A DNA stretch of 64,000 nucleotides from Bin87 sp965222895 (GTDB lineage: Bacteria; Chloroflexota; Dehalococcoidia; Lucifugimonadales; UBA3495): positions 186,001 to 250,000 of the forward strand of contig CBDCVB010000001.1 of NCBI GenBank assembly GCA_965222895.1. Reading direction: 5' to 3'. Under the pieces are notes generated by a model that did no database searches, had not been told where the DNA came from, and saw nothing but the letters and a program-made list of their open reading frames with translations. The first letter of the stretch is position 1; every line of letters begins with the position of its first letter. The translations under genes were made by a program, and so were the position numbers. Below, one piece after another: positions 16,699-24,760 of this stretch.

Positions 16699-17922
16699 TC
16701 AGTCGCCCACGGCTTCCGCAGTCGGAGACTTCAGGCGCTCCGGCCACCACGGGTCGTCATAATCTTCGAACAGACCCTTGAGGTGAGGCATCACCTCGGT
16801 GGCGAACAGCTCGGTATTCTTCCTGGTCAACTCGGGCGGCATGGATCCAATCTGAAGCAGTACCATCAGGTGTCCAATGCGGAGCATTTCGGCAGCTTCG
16901 GTGAGCTTGCGGCGCACCGTTTCCGGACTGCCGGCGATGATGTGCCCCTGCTCAACGTAATCCTTCCACTTGTTTTCCGTGGCGGCGCGTCGGGCCTCTT
17001 CCCCCATCTGGGGACGCAACGACTTGCGGATGGATTCCAGCGAGCGGTAGCCGGGCGATTCGGCGTAGGGCGGATACACCCGCAGCATTTTTTCGTAGAA
17101 ATACTGCACATGCTGCTCGTAATCCTGCTCGGCCTGCTCGTCGGTCTCCGAAACGCACACCAACTGCAGGAACCCCAGGCGATGGGGATTGTCGTCCACG
17201 CCACGCTCGGCAGCGCGGTCCCAGTAACCTTTCACGATGTTGTAGCCGCGCAGGTAGCCGTAGTAAGAAAGGTAGCAGTACACGTAGTCGCGGTCCAGAA
17301 CCCAATCCCAGGTTTCCAGGCTGCCCGAGCCGGGAATCCAGACCGGCGGATGGGGTTCCTGCATGGGCCGCGGCCAAATGCTGATGTAGCGTAGCTTGTT
17401 GTACTTGCCGTTGAAGATAGTGGGCTGGCGCTGCGTCCAGGCCTGCATAATCACGTCGTGGGCCTCGGTATGGCGCTCCCGCAGGGTGATGGGCACCTGG
17501 CCGTAGGAGAAGGTGGTGTCCATGGACGTGCCGACCGGGAAGCCAGCCACCAGGCGTCCGCCGGACATTACGTCCAGCATGGCCATTTCCTCGGCAACGC
17601 GCACGGGCGGGTTGTAGAGGGCCAGGCTGTTGCCGAGCACGATAAGGGCTCCGTTGTTGGTGGTGTTGGCGAGCACCGACGCAATCAGGTTGGGCGAAGG
17701 CATGATGCCGTAGGCGTTGTTGTGGTGCTCGTTAACGCAGATGCCATCGAAGCCGATTTCATCAGCGTAGCGCAGCTGATCGATGTATTCGGCGTAATAC
17801 TGATTGCCCTTGGCCGGATCGAAATTCTCGTTGGGGAGGTCAACCCAGGCCGAGTGATGCTGCTCGGAAAAGTCCTCGGGCAGGTCCTGATAGGGCATCA
17901 GGTGGAAGAAGGAAATTTTCAT
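16699..17922 (-). CDS. LLM class flavin-dependent oxidoreductase
   Basis: A 407-residue bacterial-luciferase-family TIM barrel. The start MKISFFHLMPY is typical, followed by YADEIGFDGICVNEHHNN (about residues 51-68), LGNSLALYNPPVRVAEE and MLDVMSGGRLVAGFPVGT. It probably uses reduced flavin to oxygenate an organic substrate; the substrate is unknown. It heads the minus-strand run that continues into the PaREP1-like paralogs and the peroxiredoxin-like gene, all with gaps below 30 bases. Confidence 0.88.
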   Translation of the reverse strand: MKISFFHLMPYQDLPEDFSEQHHSAWVDLPNENFDPAKGNQYYAEYIDQLRYADEIGFDGICVNEHHNNAYGIMPSPNLIASVLANTTNNGALIVLGNSLALYNPPVRVAEEMAMLDVMSGGRLVAGFPVGTSMDTTFSYGQVPITLRERHTEAHDVIMQAWTQRQPTIFNGKYNKLRYISIWPRPMQEPHPPVWIPGSGSLETWDWVLDRDYVYCYLSYYGYLRGYNIVKGYWDRAAERGVDDNPHRLGFLQLVCVSETDEQAEQDYEQHVQYFYEKMLRVYPPYAESPGYRSLESIRKSLRPQMGEEARRAATENKWKDYVEQGHIIAGSPETVRRKLTEAAEMLRIGHLMVLLQIGSMPPELTRKNTELFATEVMPHLKGLFEDYDDPWWPERLKSPTAEAVGD

Positions 17923-18008
17923 GTTGTGACGTACCTCGGCGACGAGTCGGCTGCCTTTCGTGAGTGCTGGATTCGTGGGTGCGGGAATTGTAACATAGGG
18001 CCGGCGGC

Positions 18009-18602
18009 CTACCCGGTGGGCGCCGGAGATGGAACGGGGAAGAGGTCGGCAACCGGTCGGGAGAAATCGGGCAGAACCGGCTCCGCGGTGATGGTGTCAT
18101 CGGTGCGAAAGACGACGGTCCGGTCCGGACGATAGGCGGTGACCGTACGCGACTGCGGATAGACCACCCAGACGAGTTGCACGCCGCCGGCTAAATATTC
18201 CTCGACCTTGGCGAACATATCTGCTGCCGAGTTGTTGGGGGATACGACCTCGACTGCCATGGCAGGTACCAAGTCCAGGATTGCTTCGGCACTCGTCGGC
18301 GAATCGCCGACAATCAACGCCAAGTCGGGTCTGCGCGTCCGGTTACGCGCCGCTCCGACATGGAACGTGGGTTCCGCGAAGACTCGTCGCTGGGGTAATT
18401 CGTGAATCGCACGTTCGAGCGCAAGCCAGATCAGGCGCACGATGTCTGCGTGTCCGTACATCTCAGGTGTCATGCCCTTTTCCTCCCCGTCCCACACGTG
18501 CTTCCGGACGATGCGGCCATCGAGGAGTTCGCAGCCCTGAGTCATCTCCCGGGGCAGGGCATTGAATTCGTCCAGCGTGTAGATTTTCTCGGCTGTGGTC
18601 AT
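18009..18602 (-). CDS. Uma2 family endonuclease (DUF820)
   Basis: A 197-residue PD-(D/E)XK-fold protein with TRRPDLALIVGD at about 108-119 (core Asp), AVEVVSPNNS at about 133 (Glu of the D-E-K set), and the following DMFAKVEEYLAGGVQLVWVV with the Lys. I chose the ATG at 18602 over the TTG 18 bases upstream. Uma2 proteins are abundant in Cyanobacteria and Chloroflexota; their nuclease role is inferred from fold and seldom tested. It follows the alpha/beta hydrolase gene on the same strand. Confidence 0.85.
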   Translation of the reverse strand: MTTAEKIYTLDEFNALPREMTQGCELLDGRIVRKHVWDGEEKGMTPEMYGHADIVRLIWLALERAIHELPQRRVFAEPTFHVGAARNRTRRPDLALIVGDSPTSAEAILDLVPAMAVEVVSPNNSAADMFAKVEEYLAGGVQLVWVVYPQSRTVTAYRPDRTVVFRTDDTITAEPVLPDFSRPVADLFPVPSPAPTG

Positions 18603-18644
18603 GGGCGGACTCCCGAGCAAGGTAATGGCCGGGGACGTAAACCT

Positions 18645-19487
18645 TTAGCTGGCCAGCCAACCCTGCACGGCTTCGATGAAATCGGCCGGGTTGTCCTCAA
18701 ACACCATGTGGCCGGCGCGCTGGATTTGGGCCAGGGTGCCCTGCTGCAGCGTGGCAACCATCTGGTGGGCGGTTTCCTCGGCGAGCAGGTCGGTTTCCAT
18801 GCCCCGTACCAGCAGCGTGGGGCAGGTGATTCGGTCCAGCGTGGGCCAAAGGTCAACCGACGGGGCAGCCGTGCCGTTGACGCGCTGCTCGCGGATTTCA
18901 GGGTCAAACTTCCAGCCCAGCTTGCCGTTGGGCAACTGTTGCGTTTGACCGGTGAGGCGTCGGCGCATGACGGGTTCCGAAGCGAAGCGGTTCCCGGTCT
19001 GCACGTGGGCCAGGGCCGCTTCGAAGGTGTCGAATTCAGGCGGCAGGTTGCGCAGTTCGCCGGTTATGCGGTTGCCGCCGGCGGGCTCGATCCTGGGCCC
19101 GATGTCCACGATGCAGAGGCGCTCCAGTCGCTCGGGGTGCTCGCCGGCGAAGGCCATGCTGTTGCGTCCGCCCATGGAGTGGCCAAACAGGATGAACTTG
19201 TCCAGGCCGATCGCATCCAGGAACCCGACCAGATCGGCTACGAAGGCATCGGTGGAGTAGTCGCCGCCGGGGGCGTGGTCGGTGTCGCCGCGACCGCGCT
19301 GGTCGAGGGCGTATACGTGATAGTCACGGTACAGGGATTCGGCAACGTCATCCCAAACGTGGGCGTGGCCGCGCAGACCGTGCAGCATGACCAGCGGCGG
19401 CTTGCCTGCGGTGCCCCAGTCGAGGTAGTGCAGGTTGATACCGTTGGCGGTAATGTGCTTGCTCTTGGGCTGGACTTGCGTAGTCAT
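18645..19487 (-). CDS. alpha/beta hydrolase
   Basis: A 280-residue alpha/beta-hydrolase-fold enzyme with HGLRG (oxyanion hole, about residues 36-40), DQRGRGDTD, the nucleophile elbow GHSMGG with Ser104, and the C-terminal His in RAGHMVFED. It is closest in pattern to haloperoxidase/C-C hydrolase-type members that cleave esters, lactones or C-C bonds. It stands between the enoyl-CoA hydratase and Uma2 genes in a minus-strand cluster. The substrate is unknown. Confidence 0.88.
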   Translation of the reverse strand: MTTQVQPKSKHITANGINLHYLDWGTAGKPPLVMLHGLRGHAHVWDDVAESLYRDYHVYALDQRGRGDTDHAPGGDYSTDAFVADLVGFLDAIGLDKFILFGHSMGGRNSMAFAGEHPERLERLCIVDIGPRIEPAGGNRITGELRNLPPEFDTFEAALAHVQTGNRFASEPVMRRRLTGQTQQLPNGKLGWKFDPEIREQRVNGTAAPSVDLWPTLDRITCPTLLVRGMETDLLAEETAHQMVATLQQGTLAQIQRAGHMVFEDNPADFIEAVQGWLAS

Positions 19488-19571
19488 GGCGATTACTCCT
19501 CAGATGCGGTGGTGCATTGGCCGGTTGGCCGTCGGGTGGATGAACGGATAGACAATTACTTCAATAGATAC

Positions 19572-20360
19572 TTACTTCAGCTGCCAGTTGGGGCGGCGCT
19601 TTTCGGCGAAGGCGCGGGGGCCTTCCTTGCTGTCTTCGGTGGTAAGGATGTAGTCGTAGGCCACATAGGTCTTGGCGCTGATTTCGGCGATGGACATATC
19701 CAGGCTGCTGTAGGCCAGGTCTTTGATGGTGCGGACGGCCAGCGGAGCGTTTTGGGCGATGCTCTCCGCCATCTTGACCGCTTCGGACAGCAGGTCGTCA
19801 GCCGGCACCACCCGATTGAGAAACCCCATTTCCTGGACTCGGGGCGCCGGCAGCAGCTCGGCGGTCATCACCAACTCCAGGACGTTGGCAATGCCAATCA
19901 TCTTGGTGAGTTCCACGGCGAAGGGAGGCATCAGGCTCCACTTGGTTTCGGTAATGCCGAGGCGAGCGGTATCAGCAGCCAGTCGCACGTCGCACATTTG
20001 GGCAATCGCCCAGCCACCCGCAGCGGCGGCGCCATTGACTGCCGCAACCAGGGGCTTGTCGGGCCTGGTCCACATATGGGGTCGGTCGGGCGCCATACTG
20101 TTTTCGGCACGGGCCTGCACTCCGGCGGAATTATCCGAGGCACGCTCTTTCAAGTCGCGGCCGGCGCAGAAGTTGCGCCCGCTGCCGGTAATAACGGCCA
20201 CCCACGCCTCGTCGTCCTCGTGGTCGAAGTGGTTGATGACTTCCTGCAACTCCCGGCGCAACTGCCGGTTGATGGCGTTGGAGGCTTCGGGCCGGTTCAG
20301 CGTGATGATGGCCACGTGGTTATCAACGCCGGTCTTTTCGTACAGTATGGTTTCAGGCAT
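19572..20360 (-). CDS. enoyl-CoA hydratase/isomerase family protein
   Basis: A 262-residue crotonase-fold protein. The signature runs ITLNRPEASNAINRQL, GSGRNFCAGRDLKE (CoA-binding loop), then KPLVAAVNGAAAAGGWAIAQ and CDVRLAADTARLG. These proteins hydrate or isomerise unsaturated acyl-CoAs. The usual second catalytic Glu region is TETKWSLMPP. It lies between a HIT protein and an alpha/beta hydrolase on the same strand, suggesting a small acyl-CoA catabolic set. Confidence 0.88.
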   Translation of the reverse strand: MPETILYEKTGVDNHVAIITLNRPEASNAINRQLRRELQEVINHFDHEDDEAWVAVITGSGRNFCAGRDLKERASDNSAGVQARAENSMAPDRPHMWTRPDKPLVAAVNGAAAAGGWAIAQMCDVRLAADTARLGITETKWSLMPPFAVELTKMIGIANVLELVMTAELLPAPRVQEMGFLNRVVPADDLLSEAVKMAESIAQNAPLAVRTIKDLAYSSLDMSIAEISAKTYVAYDYILTTEDSKEGPRAFAEKRRPNWQLK

Positions 20361-20446
20361 TGCGGTGCGTTCTCCTTGCCGGATACGGTCTTGTTGCTGG
20401 TTGACGGCGGTCGTTTCGATTGGGAAATTGGAACAGGCGACGGCAA

Positions 20447-20806
20447 TCAGGCGTAGTGGCCCAGATACTGGCCGCCGATGACATGGACGTGTCCGTGGGA
20501 CTGGCTCTGCAGTCCGTCATAGCCAAAGTTGGACAGGATACGGAAGCCGTCCGGGCAGTACATACAGCCCAGCGTGGCCGCCACGTTGCCCAGTTTCGCG
20601 ATAATTCCGCTGCTCCACATATCCAGCTGCGACATATGGTGGCGAGGCATCACCAGAAGCATTATGGGCACCCAGGTCAGCCGGTTGACGATGGCAATGA
20701 GGTCGTTATCCAGATAGCGGATACGGGCCGGTTCGGTTCCAGCGACGATATCGCAGAACACGCAGCCGGCGACGGATTGGCTAGCGGCAGGGGTTGGCTG
20801 GGTCAT
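20447..20806 (-). CDS. HIT family protein
   Basis: A 119-residue member of the histidine-triad family. The start has the CVFCDIVAG motif seen in Hint-type hydrolases, and the C-terminal triad is QSHGHVHVIGGQY. HIT proteins hydrolyse nucleoside phosphoramidates or related nucleotides in the cytoplasm. The ATG at 20806 gives the normal family length. The reading frame is open further upstream, but that extension is arginine- and proline-rich and shadows the coiled-coil gene. Confidence 0.85.
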   Translation of the reverse strand: MTQPTPAASQSVAGCVFCDIVAGTEPARIRYLDNDLIAIVNRLTWVPIMLLVMPRHHMSQLDMWSSGIIAKLGNVAATLGCMYCPDGFRILSNFGYDGLQSQSHGHVHVIGGQYLGHYA

Positions 20807-20853
20807 GTCGCAGTTCCGGGAGAAGTTCGGGGCAGTGAATATCAGAGTGAATA

Positions 20854-21391
20854 TCAGTCGGAAGGATGTCCGTTGGCGCGTTCGTCCAGGCGGCGGCGCA
20901 GGTCGGCAACCTCGGAGGCGAGTTCCTCCAGCCGCAGCAGGGTTGTCGCCAGAGTGTTTTCCGCCCGGTCGGCACGTTCTCGCTCCCGGGCAGCGCGCTC
21001 TTCGTCGGCACGCTGGCGCTCTTGGTCGGCACGCTGGCGCTCCCGGGCAGTTTGCTCGCGCTCCTGGGCAGCTTGCTCGCGCTCCTGGTCGGCTCGTGCT
21101 CGCTCCCGGGCAGCCTGTTCTCGCTCCCAATTAGCGCGTCTGGTTTCTCCCATGGTGAACCACACTTGAATTACTCCTGCCAATGCTAATGCTGCGATAC
21201 CGTTGATCAGGCAATTGGTGAACAGGCCCCGCGGTACGGTTTGGGCGCCCCCGGGGAGCGCCAGGGTGATGCCAACCACCGCTCCGCTCAAACACAGGGG
21301 GGAGGACCGCGAAGAGTATCGCATCGCGAAATGTCCAGCCGATTGCCGCAGTGTTGTCCGGCGTCCCGTTCTGATTCTCATTGTACTGCAT
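20854..21391 (-). pseudogene. membrane-anchored coiled-coil protein, frameshifted
   Basis: The natural start is the ATG at 21391 (MQYNENQNGTPDNTAAIGWT...). The frame is lost in a run of six G at 21297-21302; deleting one G joins it to LCLSGAVVGITLALPGG, a second helix NGIAALALAGVIQVWF, and a long charged coiled coil built on REQAARERA-like repeats ending at 20854. It thus had about two membrane helices and a cytoplasmic coiled-coil tail. No known family. A sequencing error in the homopolymer is as likely as a real mutation. Confidence 0.6.
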
Positions 21392-21631
21392 CGGTTGGCT
21401 TGCGTGTTCTCCCCACCGGGCGGCGTAGTAGCCGGCACGTTACTATACGAACCGCTGCTGCGGCGTGTCAAACACGCGGCTCGTGCTTCCCAGGCCTTTC
21501 GATTCCCCATAGCGCCCGGCCTCCGGGCAAGGAGCCTACGCTGGCTGTCGTCCCGTCGGAAACGGCGTCGTACCAAAACGCCTCATTAATCCCTTTTGAC
21601 CAAACGGTTGGAGGCGGTCGGGAGCCCGCTG

Positions 21632-21744
21632 TTATTGCGATAGACGTGGCGATCCCGCAGTCCCGATGCCGCCAAGCACGCGTCGGCGAACCACCACCGT
21701 TGCGGCGACGAAATTGCAGCGTTGCGCTGGCAATGATGGACGGC
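21632..21744. repeat. interspersed palindromic repeat, degenerate copy R8
   Basis: TTATTGCGATAGACGTGGCGATCCCG ... CACGCGTCGGCGAACC ... GCGCTGGCAATGATGG follows the R2/R3 pattern with many substitutions, and the outer arms are lost. It fills most of the gap between the coiled-coil gene and moaB. Confidence 0.5.
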
Positions 21745-21843
21745 GTTCGGCGGTGTGTTATGATTGCGATGTGCAGCCAGCCTGCGCATTTTGATTGCCT
21801 GTACCAACCGCTACACCTTGTGTATTGCCCTGATTCGCGTCTT

Positions 21844-22335
21844 ATGTTTCGACTGGCAATTCTCACCATCAGCACATCCGGAGCCCGCGGCGAACGTGAG
21901 GATGCGGGTGGGCAGGCGATCCGCGAAAAATTGCCGCCGCCCGACTATCAGGAAGTGCGCTACGAAGTTGTGCCTGACGATGAAAATGACATCACCCGTC
22001 GGATTTCTGAATGGGCCGACTCGGGCGAAGTTGACCTGGTGGTAACCACCGGCGGCACCGGCATGGGTCGCCGGGACGTTACACCGGAAGCAGTTCGTCG
22101 GGCGATGGATCGCGAAGTCCCCGGCATGGCGGAAGCGATGCGCGCCCAAACCCTACAGTTCACGCCGATGGCCATGCTCAGCCGGTCGGTGGTGGGCATC
22201 CGCAAACACACTTTGATCATTACGCTGCCGGGCAGTCCCCGGGGCGTCGGCGAGTGTCTGGATGTGGTCTTGCCCGTATTGCCCCACTCCATCGAGCTCT
22301 TGCAGCGGGAATCGGTGCAGGAACATCCCCGCTAG
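21844..22335 (+). CDS. MoaB/Mog family molybdopterin-binding protein
   Basis: A 163-residue protein with the MoCF-binding-domain signature: ILTISTSGARGEREDAGG at the start, DLVVTTGGTGMGRRDVTPEA in the middle and LIITLPGSPRGVGECL near the end. Mog/MoaB proteins adenylylate molybdopterin before molybdenum insertion. This links with the XdhC, MocA-like and formate dehydrogenase genes elsewhere in the window. There is no clear Shine-Dalgarno site; ATG 21844 matches the family start. Confidence 0.9.
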   Translation: MFRLAILTISTSGARGEREDAGGQAIREKLPPPDYQEVRYEVVPDDENDITRRISEWADSGEVDLVVTTGGTGMGRRDVTPEAVRRAMDREVPGMAEAMRAQTLQFTPMAMLSRSVVGIRKHTLIITLPGSPRGVGECLDVVLPVLPHSIELLQRESVQEHPR

Positions 22336-22389
22336 CGCGTCCGTCGTTGCTGACCGTGCCTGTTGCTGCCCTTCATCATTTCCCGCATG

Positions 22390-22437
22390 AATCATTGCCA
22401 ACATCAATCATTGCCAACATCAATCATTGCCAACATC
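22390..22437 (+). repeat. three perfect tandem copies of a 16-bp unit
   Basis: AATCATTGCCAACATC repeats at 22390-22405, 22406-22421 and 22422-22437. It lies between moaB and the next gene, 64 bases before that gene's ATG, so it may hold repeated regulator sites or be a replication-slippage product. Confidence 0.85.
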
Positions 22438-22500
22438 GACATCGACGGCCAAAATCAGTGCAAACCCACCAACAAATTGAACACCGGAGATAGCCGCAAA

Positions 22501-22854
22501 ATGACCACCCAAGCTGATGCCAACGAAACTGAAGCCGTGTACTGGCCGCGGGTCAAGGAGTTGCTGGACACCATCATGGAGCGTTGGATCGAACGCCACG
22601 GACGCCAGCCTTACCCTGGCATCCACGAGTACTGGTGGGAGACGCCGGAGGATTTGGCGAATTCGGTGTTGAACGGTTACCCGTCCATCGAACCGGGCCT
22701 GCCCGGCGCGGAAACGCACTTGGTGCGGTCTTTGCGGCTGGGTTGCGGCACCTTCGGCCGGATGCCGCTGCGGGGGCCATTCCTGTCACGAACCGAGGCG
22801 GCAGAGATTGCGTCCTGGATTGACGCCGGTATGCCGGTGGGCCCGGAGGAGTAA
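22501..22854 (+). CDS. hypothetical protein with cytochrome-c-like C-terminal pattern lacking CxxCH
   Basis: A 117-residue protein, ATG after GGAGATAGCCGCAAA. The C-terminal half, RMPLRGPFLSRTEAAEIASW then IDAGMP, resembles the end of planctomycete-type cytochrome c domains, but there is no haem-binding CxxCH and no signal peptide. The N-terminal half is rich in Trp and Glu (WETPEDLANSVLNGYPSIEP). I do not assign a function. It is followed 16 bases later by two PaREP1-like genes. Confidence 0.6.
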   Translation: MTTQADANETEAVYWPRVKELLDTIMERWIERHGRQPYPGIHEYWWETPEDLANSVLNGYPSIEPGLPGAETHLVRSLRLGCGTFGRMPLRGPFLSRTEAAEIASWIDAGMPVGPEE

Positions 22855-22870
22855 CCCCGGAGGAATAACA

Positions 22871-23224
22871 ATGAGCGCGGCAGAACAACCCCCGACCACT
22901 CCGGACTCGGTAGCCGCCGCCCGGCAGCAATTCGCCGTCCACAATATGATGCTCGGCGCCGAAATACTGCGCGATGCCGCCCGCCATGCCATGGTGAAAG
23001 CCGCCCGTCAACGTAGCTGGCCCTGTGAAACTCAAGAGCAACTCTACAACGCCATCAAAAAATTGGACACCGAGCAATTGCATTTGATGTCGAGCTACCT
23101 GCACGCCGAAGGGCTGCCCGACAAAATCCGTTACAGCTATGGGTCCATCATTGAAGGGGAGATAGATATGGACTGCTGGGCCGTAGGTCTGTTCCTCGAA
23201 CGAATGCAAAAGCTGACCGGGTAA
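22871..23224 (+). CDS. PaREP1/HEPN-like family protein
   Basis: A 117-residue alpha-helical protein with a strong GGAGGAATAACA ribosome-binding site. Segments MMLGAEILRDAARHAMVKAA and LHLMSSYLHAEGLPD follow the PaREP1-like pattern (helical array start, WG-like position, LH-x-F/Y near the end) but are distant from the triplet at 15255-16686. It is followed six bases later by a second member. Function unknown. Confidence 0.55.
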   Translation: MSAAEQPPTTPDSVAAARQQFAVHNMMLGAEILRDAARHAMVKAARQRSWPCETQEQLYNAIKKLDTEQLHLMSSYLHAEGLPDKIRYSYGSIIEGEIDMDCWAVGLFLERMQKLTG

Positions 23225-23230
23225 TTTCGA

Positions 23231-23584
23231 ATGCTCACCCCTGAACACGCGCAGATGTCCCAGGTGCTGCTGGAACGGTCACGCGTAGAGTTTAACGGTG
23301 GCAACACGCTGATAGCATCGGAATTGTTATGGGGTGCCGCAGCACATGCCATTCTGGGTATCGCTACCGAGCGCGAGTGGCATAAAGATAGTCATGGGGC
23401 CATAAAGTCCGCCGCACGCCGGCTGAGTCGTGAGCGAAACGATGATCGGATGCTCACCTATGTCGATAGCGCCGAAAAGTTGCACGAAAATTTTTATCAC
23501 AACAACCTGAACGCCGGCGAAATAACGCAGAGGCGGGAACAAGCCGAAAACCTTGTACCGTACCTGCTCGCTCTACTCCCCTAA
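23231..23584 (+). CDS. PaREP1/HEPN-like family protein
   Basis: A 117-residue helical protein with ELLWGAAAHAILGIA and the late motif AEKLHENFYHNNLNAGEI, which matches the LHSNFYEDE region of the tandem paralogs at 15255-16686. It probably forms a unit with the gene just upstream. No catalytic Rx4-6H string is kept. Function unknown; a helical binding or toxin-antitoxin role is only a guess. Confidence 0.6.
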   Translation: MLTPEHAQMSQVLLERSRVEFNGGNTLIASELLWGAAAHAILGIATEREWHKDSHGAIKSAARRLSRERNDDRMLTYVDSAEKLHENFYHNNLNAGEITQRREQAENLVPYLLALLP

Positions 23585-23593
23585 CCTATGCAC

Positions 23594-23628
23594 AAAAAAG
23601 GTAGGGGCGAATGATCATTCGCCCCTAC
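23594..23628 (-). terminator. terminator built on a 28-bp perfect palindrome
   Basis: Bases 23601-23628 are a perfect palindrome (arms GTAGGGGCGAATGA/TCATTCGCCCCTAC). On the minus strand it is followed by CCTTTTTT, so it would end the NHL-gene transcript; it may also stop plus-strand transcripts from the PaREP1-like genes. Confidence 0.75.
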
Positions 23629-23656
23629 GCTATAGGACTTGCCCTTTGCGTGCGCT

Positions 23657-24661
23657 TTACAGCAGTACCGGCTCCTTCTCCTTCGTGTAGATCTGGATGC
23701 GGCCACGGGTGTGGTCGATAATGCAAATCTGACCCGAGGAGGTAATCTTGACGGCGCACGGATTGGCGAAAGCCTTCTCGAAGGCGCCACCATCGTTGGT
23801 GACGGCCATGGTGCGCTGGCGAATCATGTCCGGGTTGGAGTTGAGCTTCGTCTTGCCCCACTCAGACAGCTGGTAGTCTCCCTTCAACTGGGTGCGGAAG
23901 CGTCCATCGGGAGCCAGAATCTGCACACGGTCATTCTCACGGTCGCAGACGTAGATGTCGCCATCGCTGTCGACGGCTACGGCGCTGGGCCGCTTGAACT
24001 GGCCGGGGCCGTTGCCGCTCATCCCGAAAGATGCCATCCACTGCCCGTCCTGGTTAAACTGCTGGATGCGGTCGTTGCGCCAGTCAGCCACGTAAATCAG
24101 GCCGTTGTTGTCGAGGCAGATGCCCCAGGGCAGGTTGAACTCGCCGTTGCCGGAACCGGCTGATCCGAACTGGCTCCTGAAGGAACCGTCGAGGCCGTAC
24201 CTCTGGATACGGTTGTTCTTGCTGTCGACGAGCCACATGGTGTCCCCGTCGATGGTGATGCCGGAGGGGCCGTTGAACTGGCCAAGGCCGGAGCCAACTT
24301 CGCCCCAGTGGCTGAGGTACTCGCCGTCGGCGTCATAGATGGTGATGCGATTCAGGTATTCGTCCGCGACGTACAGGTTGTTGTTGCTGTCCAAGGCGCA
24401 CGCAGTGGGCCAGTACATATCCCCAGCGTCTTCGCCGAACTTGCTGAATTCGCTTACGAATTCCTCGTTCAACGTGGCCACAGTTACATGCACACCGTCG
24501 GGACGGTTTTCGTAGGAACGGTTGAGAACGTAGACCTTGCCTTCTTCATCTATCGCCATGTCAACCGGATTGCGGAACCCGGTGCCGTTGAACTCATTGC
24601 GCCCGACGGAGTGGCTATAGTTAAAGGCTACGTCTACGAGCCCGAATAGATGGGTACTCAT
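23657..24661 (-). CDS. NHL-repeat beta-propeller protein
   Basis: A 334-residue protein made of repeated NHL blades such as GSGLGQFNGPSGITIDGD, GSGNGEFNLPWGICLDNNG and GNGPGQFKRPSAVAVDSDGD, each followed by IYVADWRNDRIQ-type strands. It should fold into a six-bladed propeller used as a binding scaffold. No signal peptide is seen at MSTHLFGLVDVAFNYS. It is the last gene of the DUF1800-DUF1501-NHL run. Confidence 0.88.
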   Translation of the reverse strand: MSTHLFGLVDVAFNYSHSVGRNEFNGTGFRNPVDMAIDEEGKVYVLNRSYENRPDGVHVTVATLNEEFVSEFSKFGEDAGDMYWPTACALDSNNNLYVADEYLNRITIYDADGEYLSHWGEVGSGLGQFNGPSGITIDGDTMWLVDSKNNRIQRYGLDGSFRSQFGSAGSGNGEFNLPWGICLDNNGLIYVADWRNDRIQQFNQDGQWMASFGMSGNGPGQFKRPSAVAVDSDGDIYVCDRENDRVQILAPDGRFRTQLKGDYQLSEWGKTKLNSNPDMIRQRTMAVTNDGGAFEKAFANPCAVKITSSGQICIIDHTRGRIQIYTKEKEPVLL

Positions 24662-24760
24662 GGACTTCCCTCTCGCGTTGTGTACTCGGCGTTGCTAGCC
24701 ACGGCGGGGCCGGTTTGGGCCGGATTATTCCGCCGTGGCCTTTTCTAACGGTGGTTGGGC

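Noticed and set aside
18402..20456. A 684-codon plus-strand open frame
   Set aside because: It lies opposite three well-supported minus-strand genes (Uma2, alpha/beta hydrolase, enoyl-CoA hydratase), has no family motif, and is a high-GC antisense frame.
22390..22437. CRISPR array
   Set aside because: The three 16-bp repeats are directly adjacent with no spacers, and no cas gene is intact in the window.
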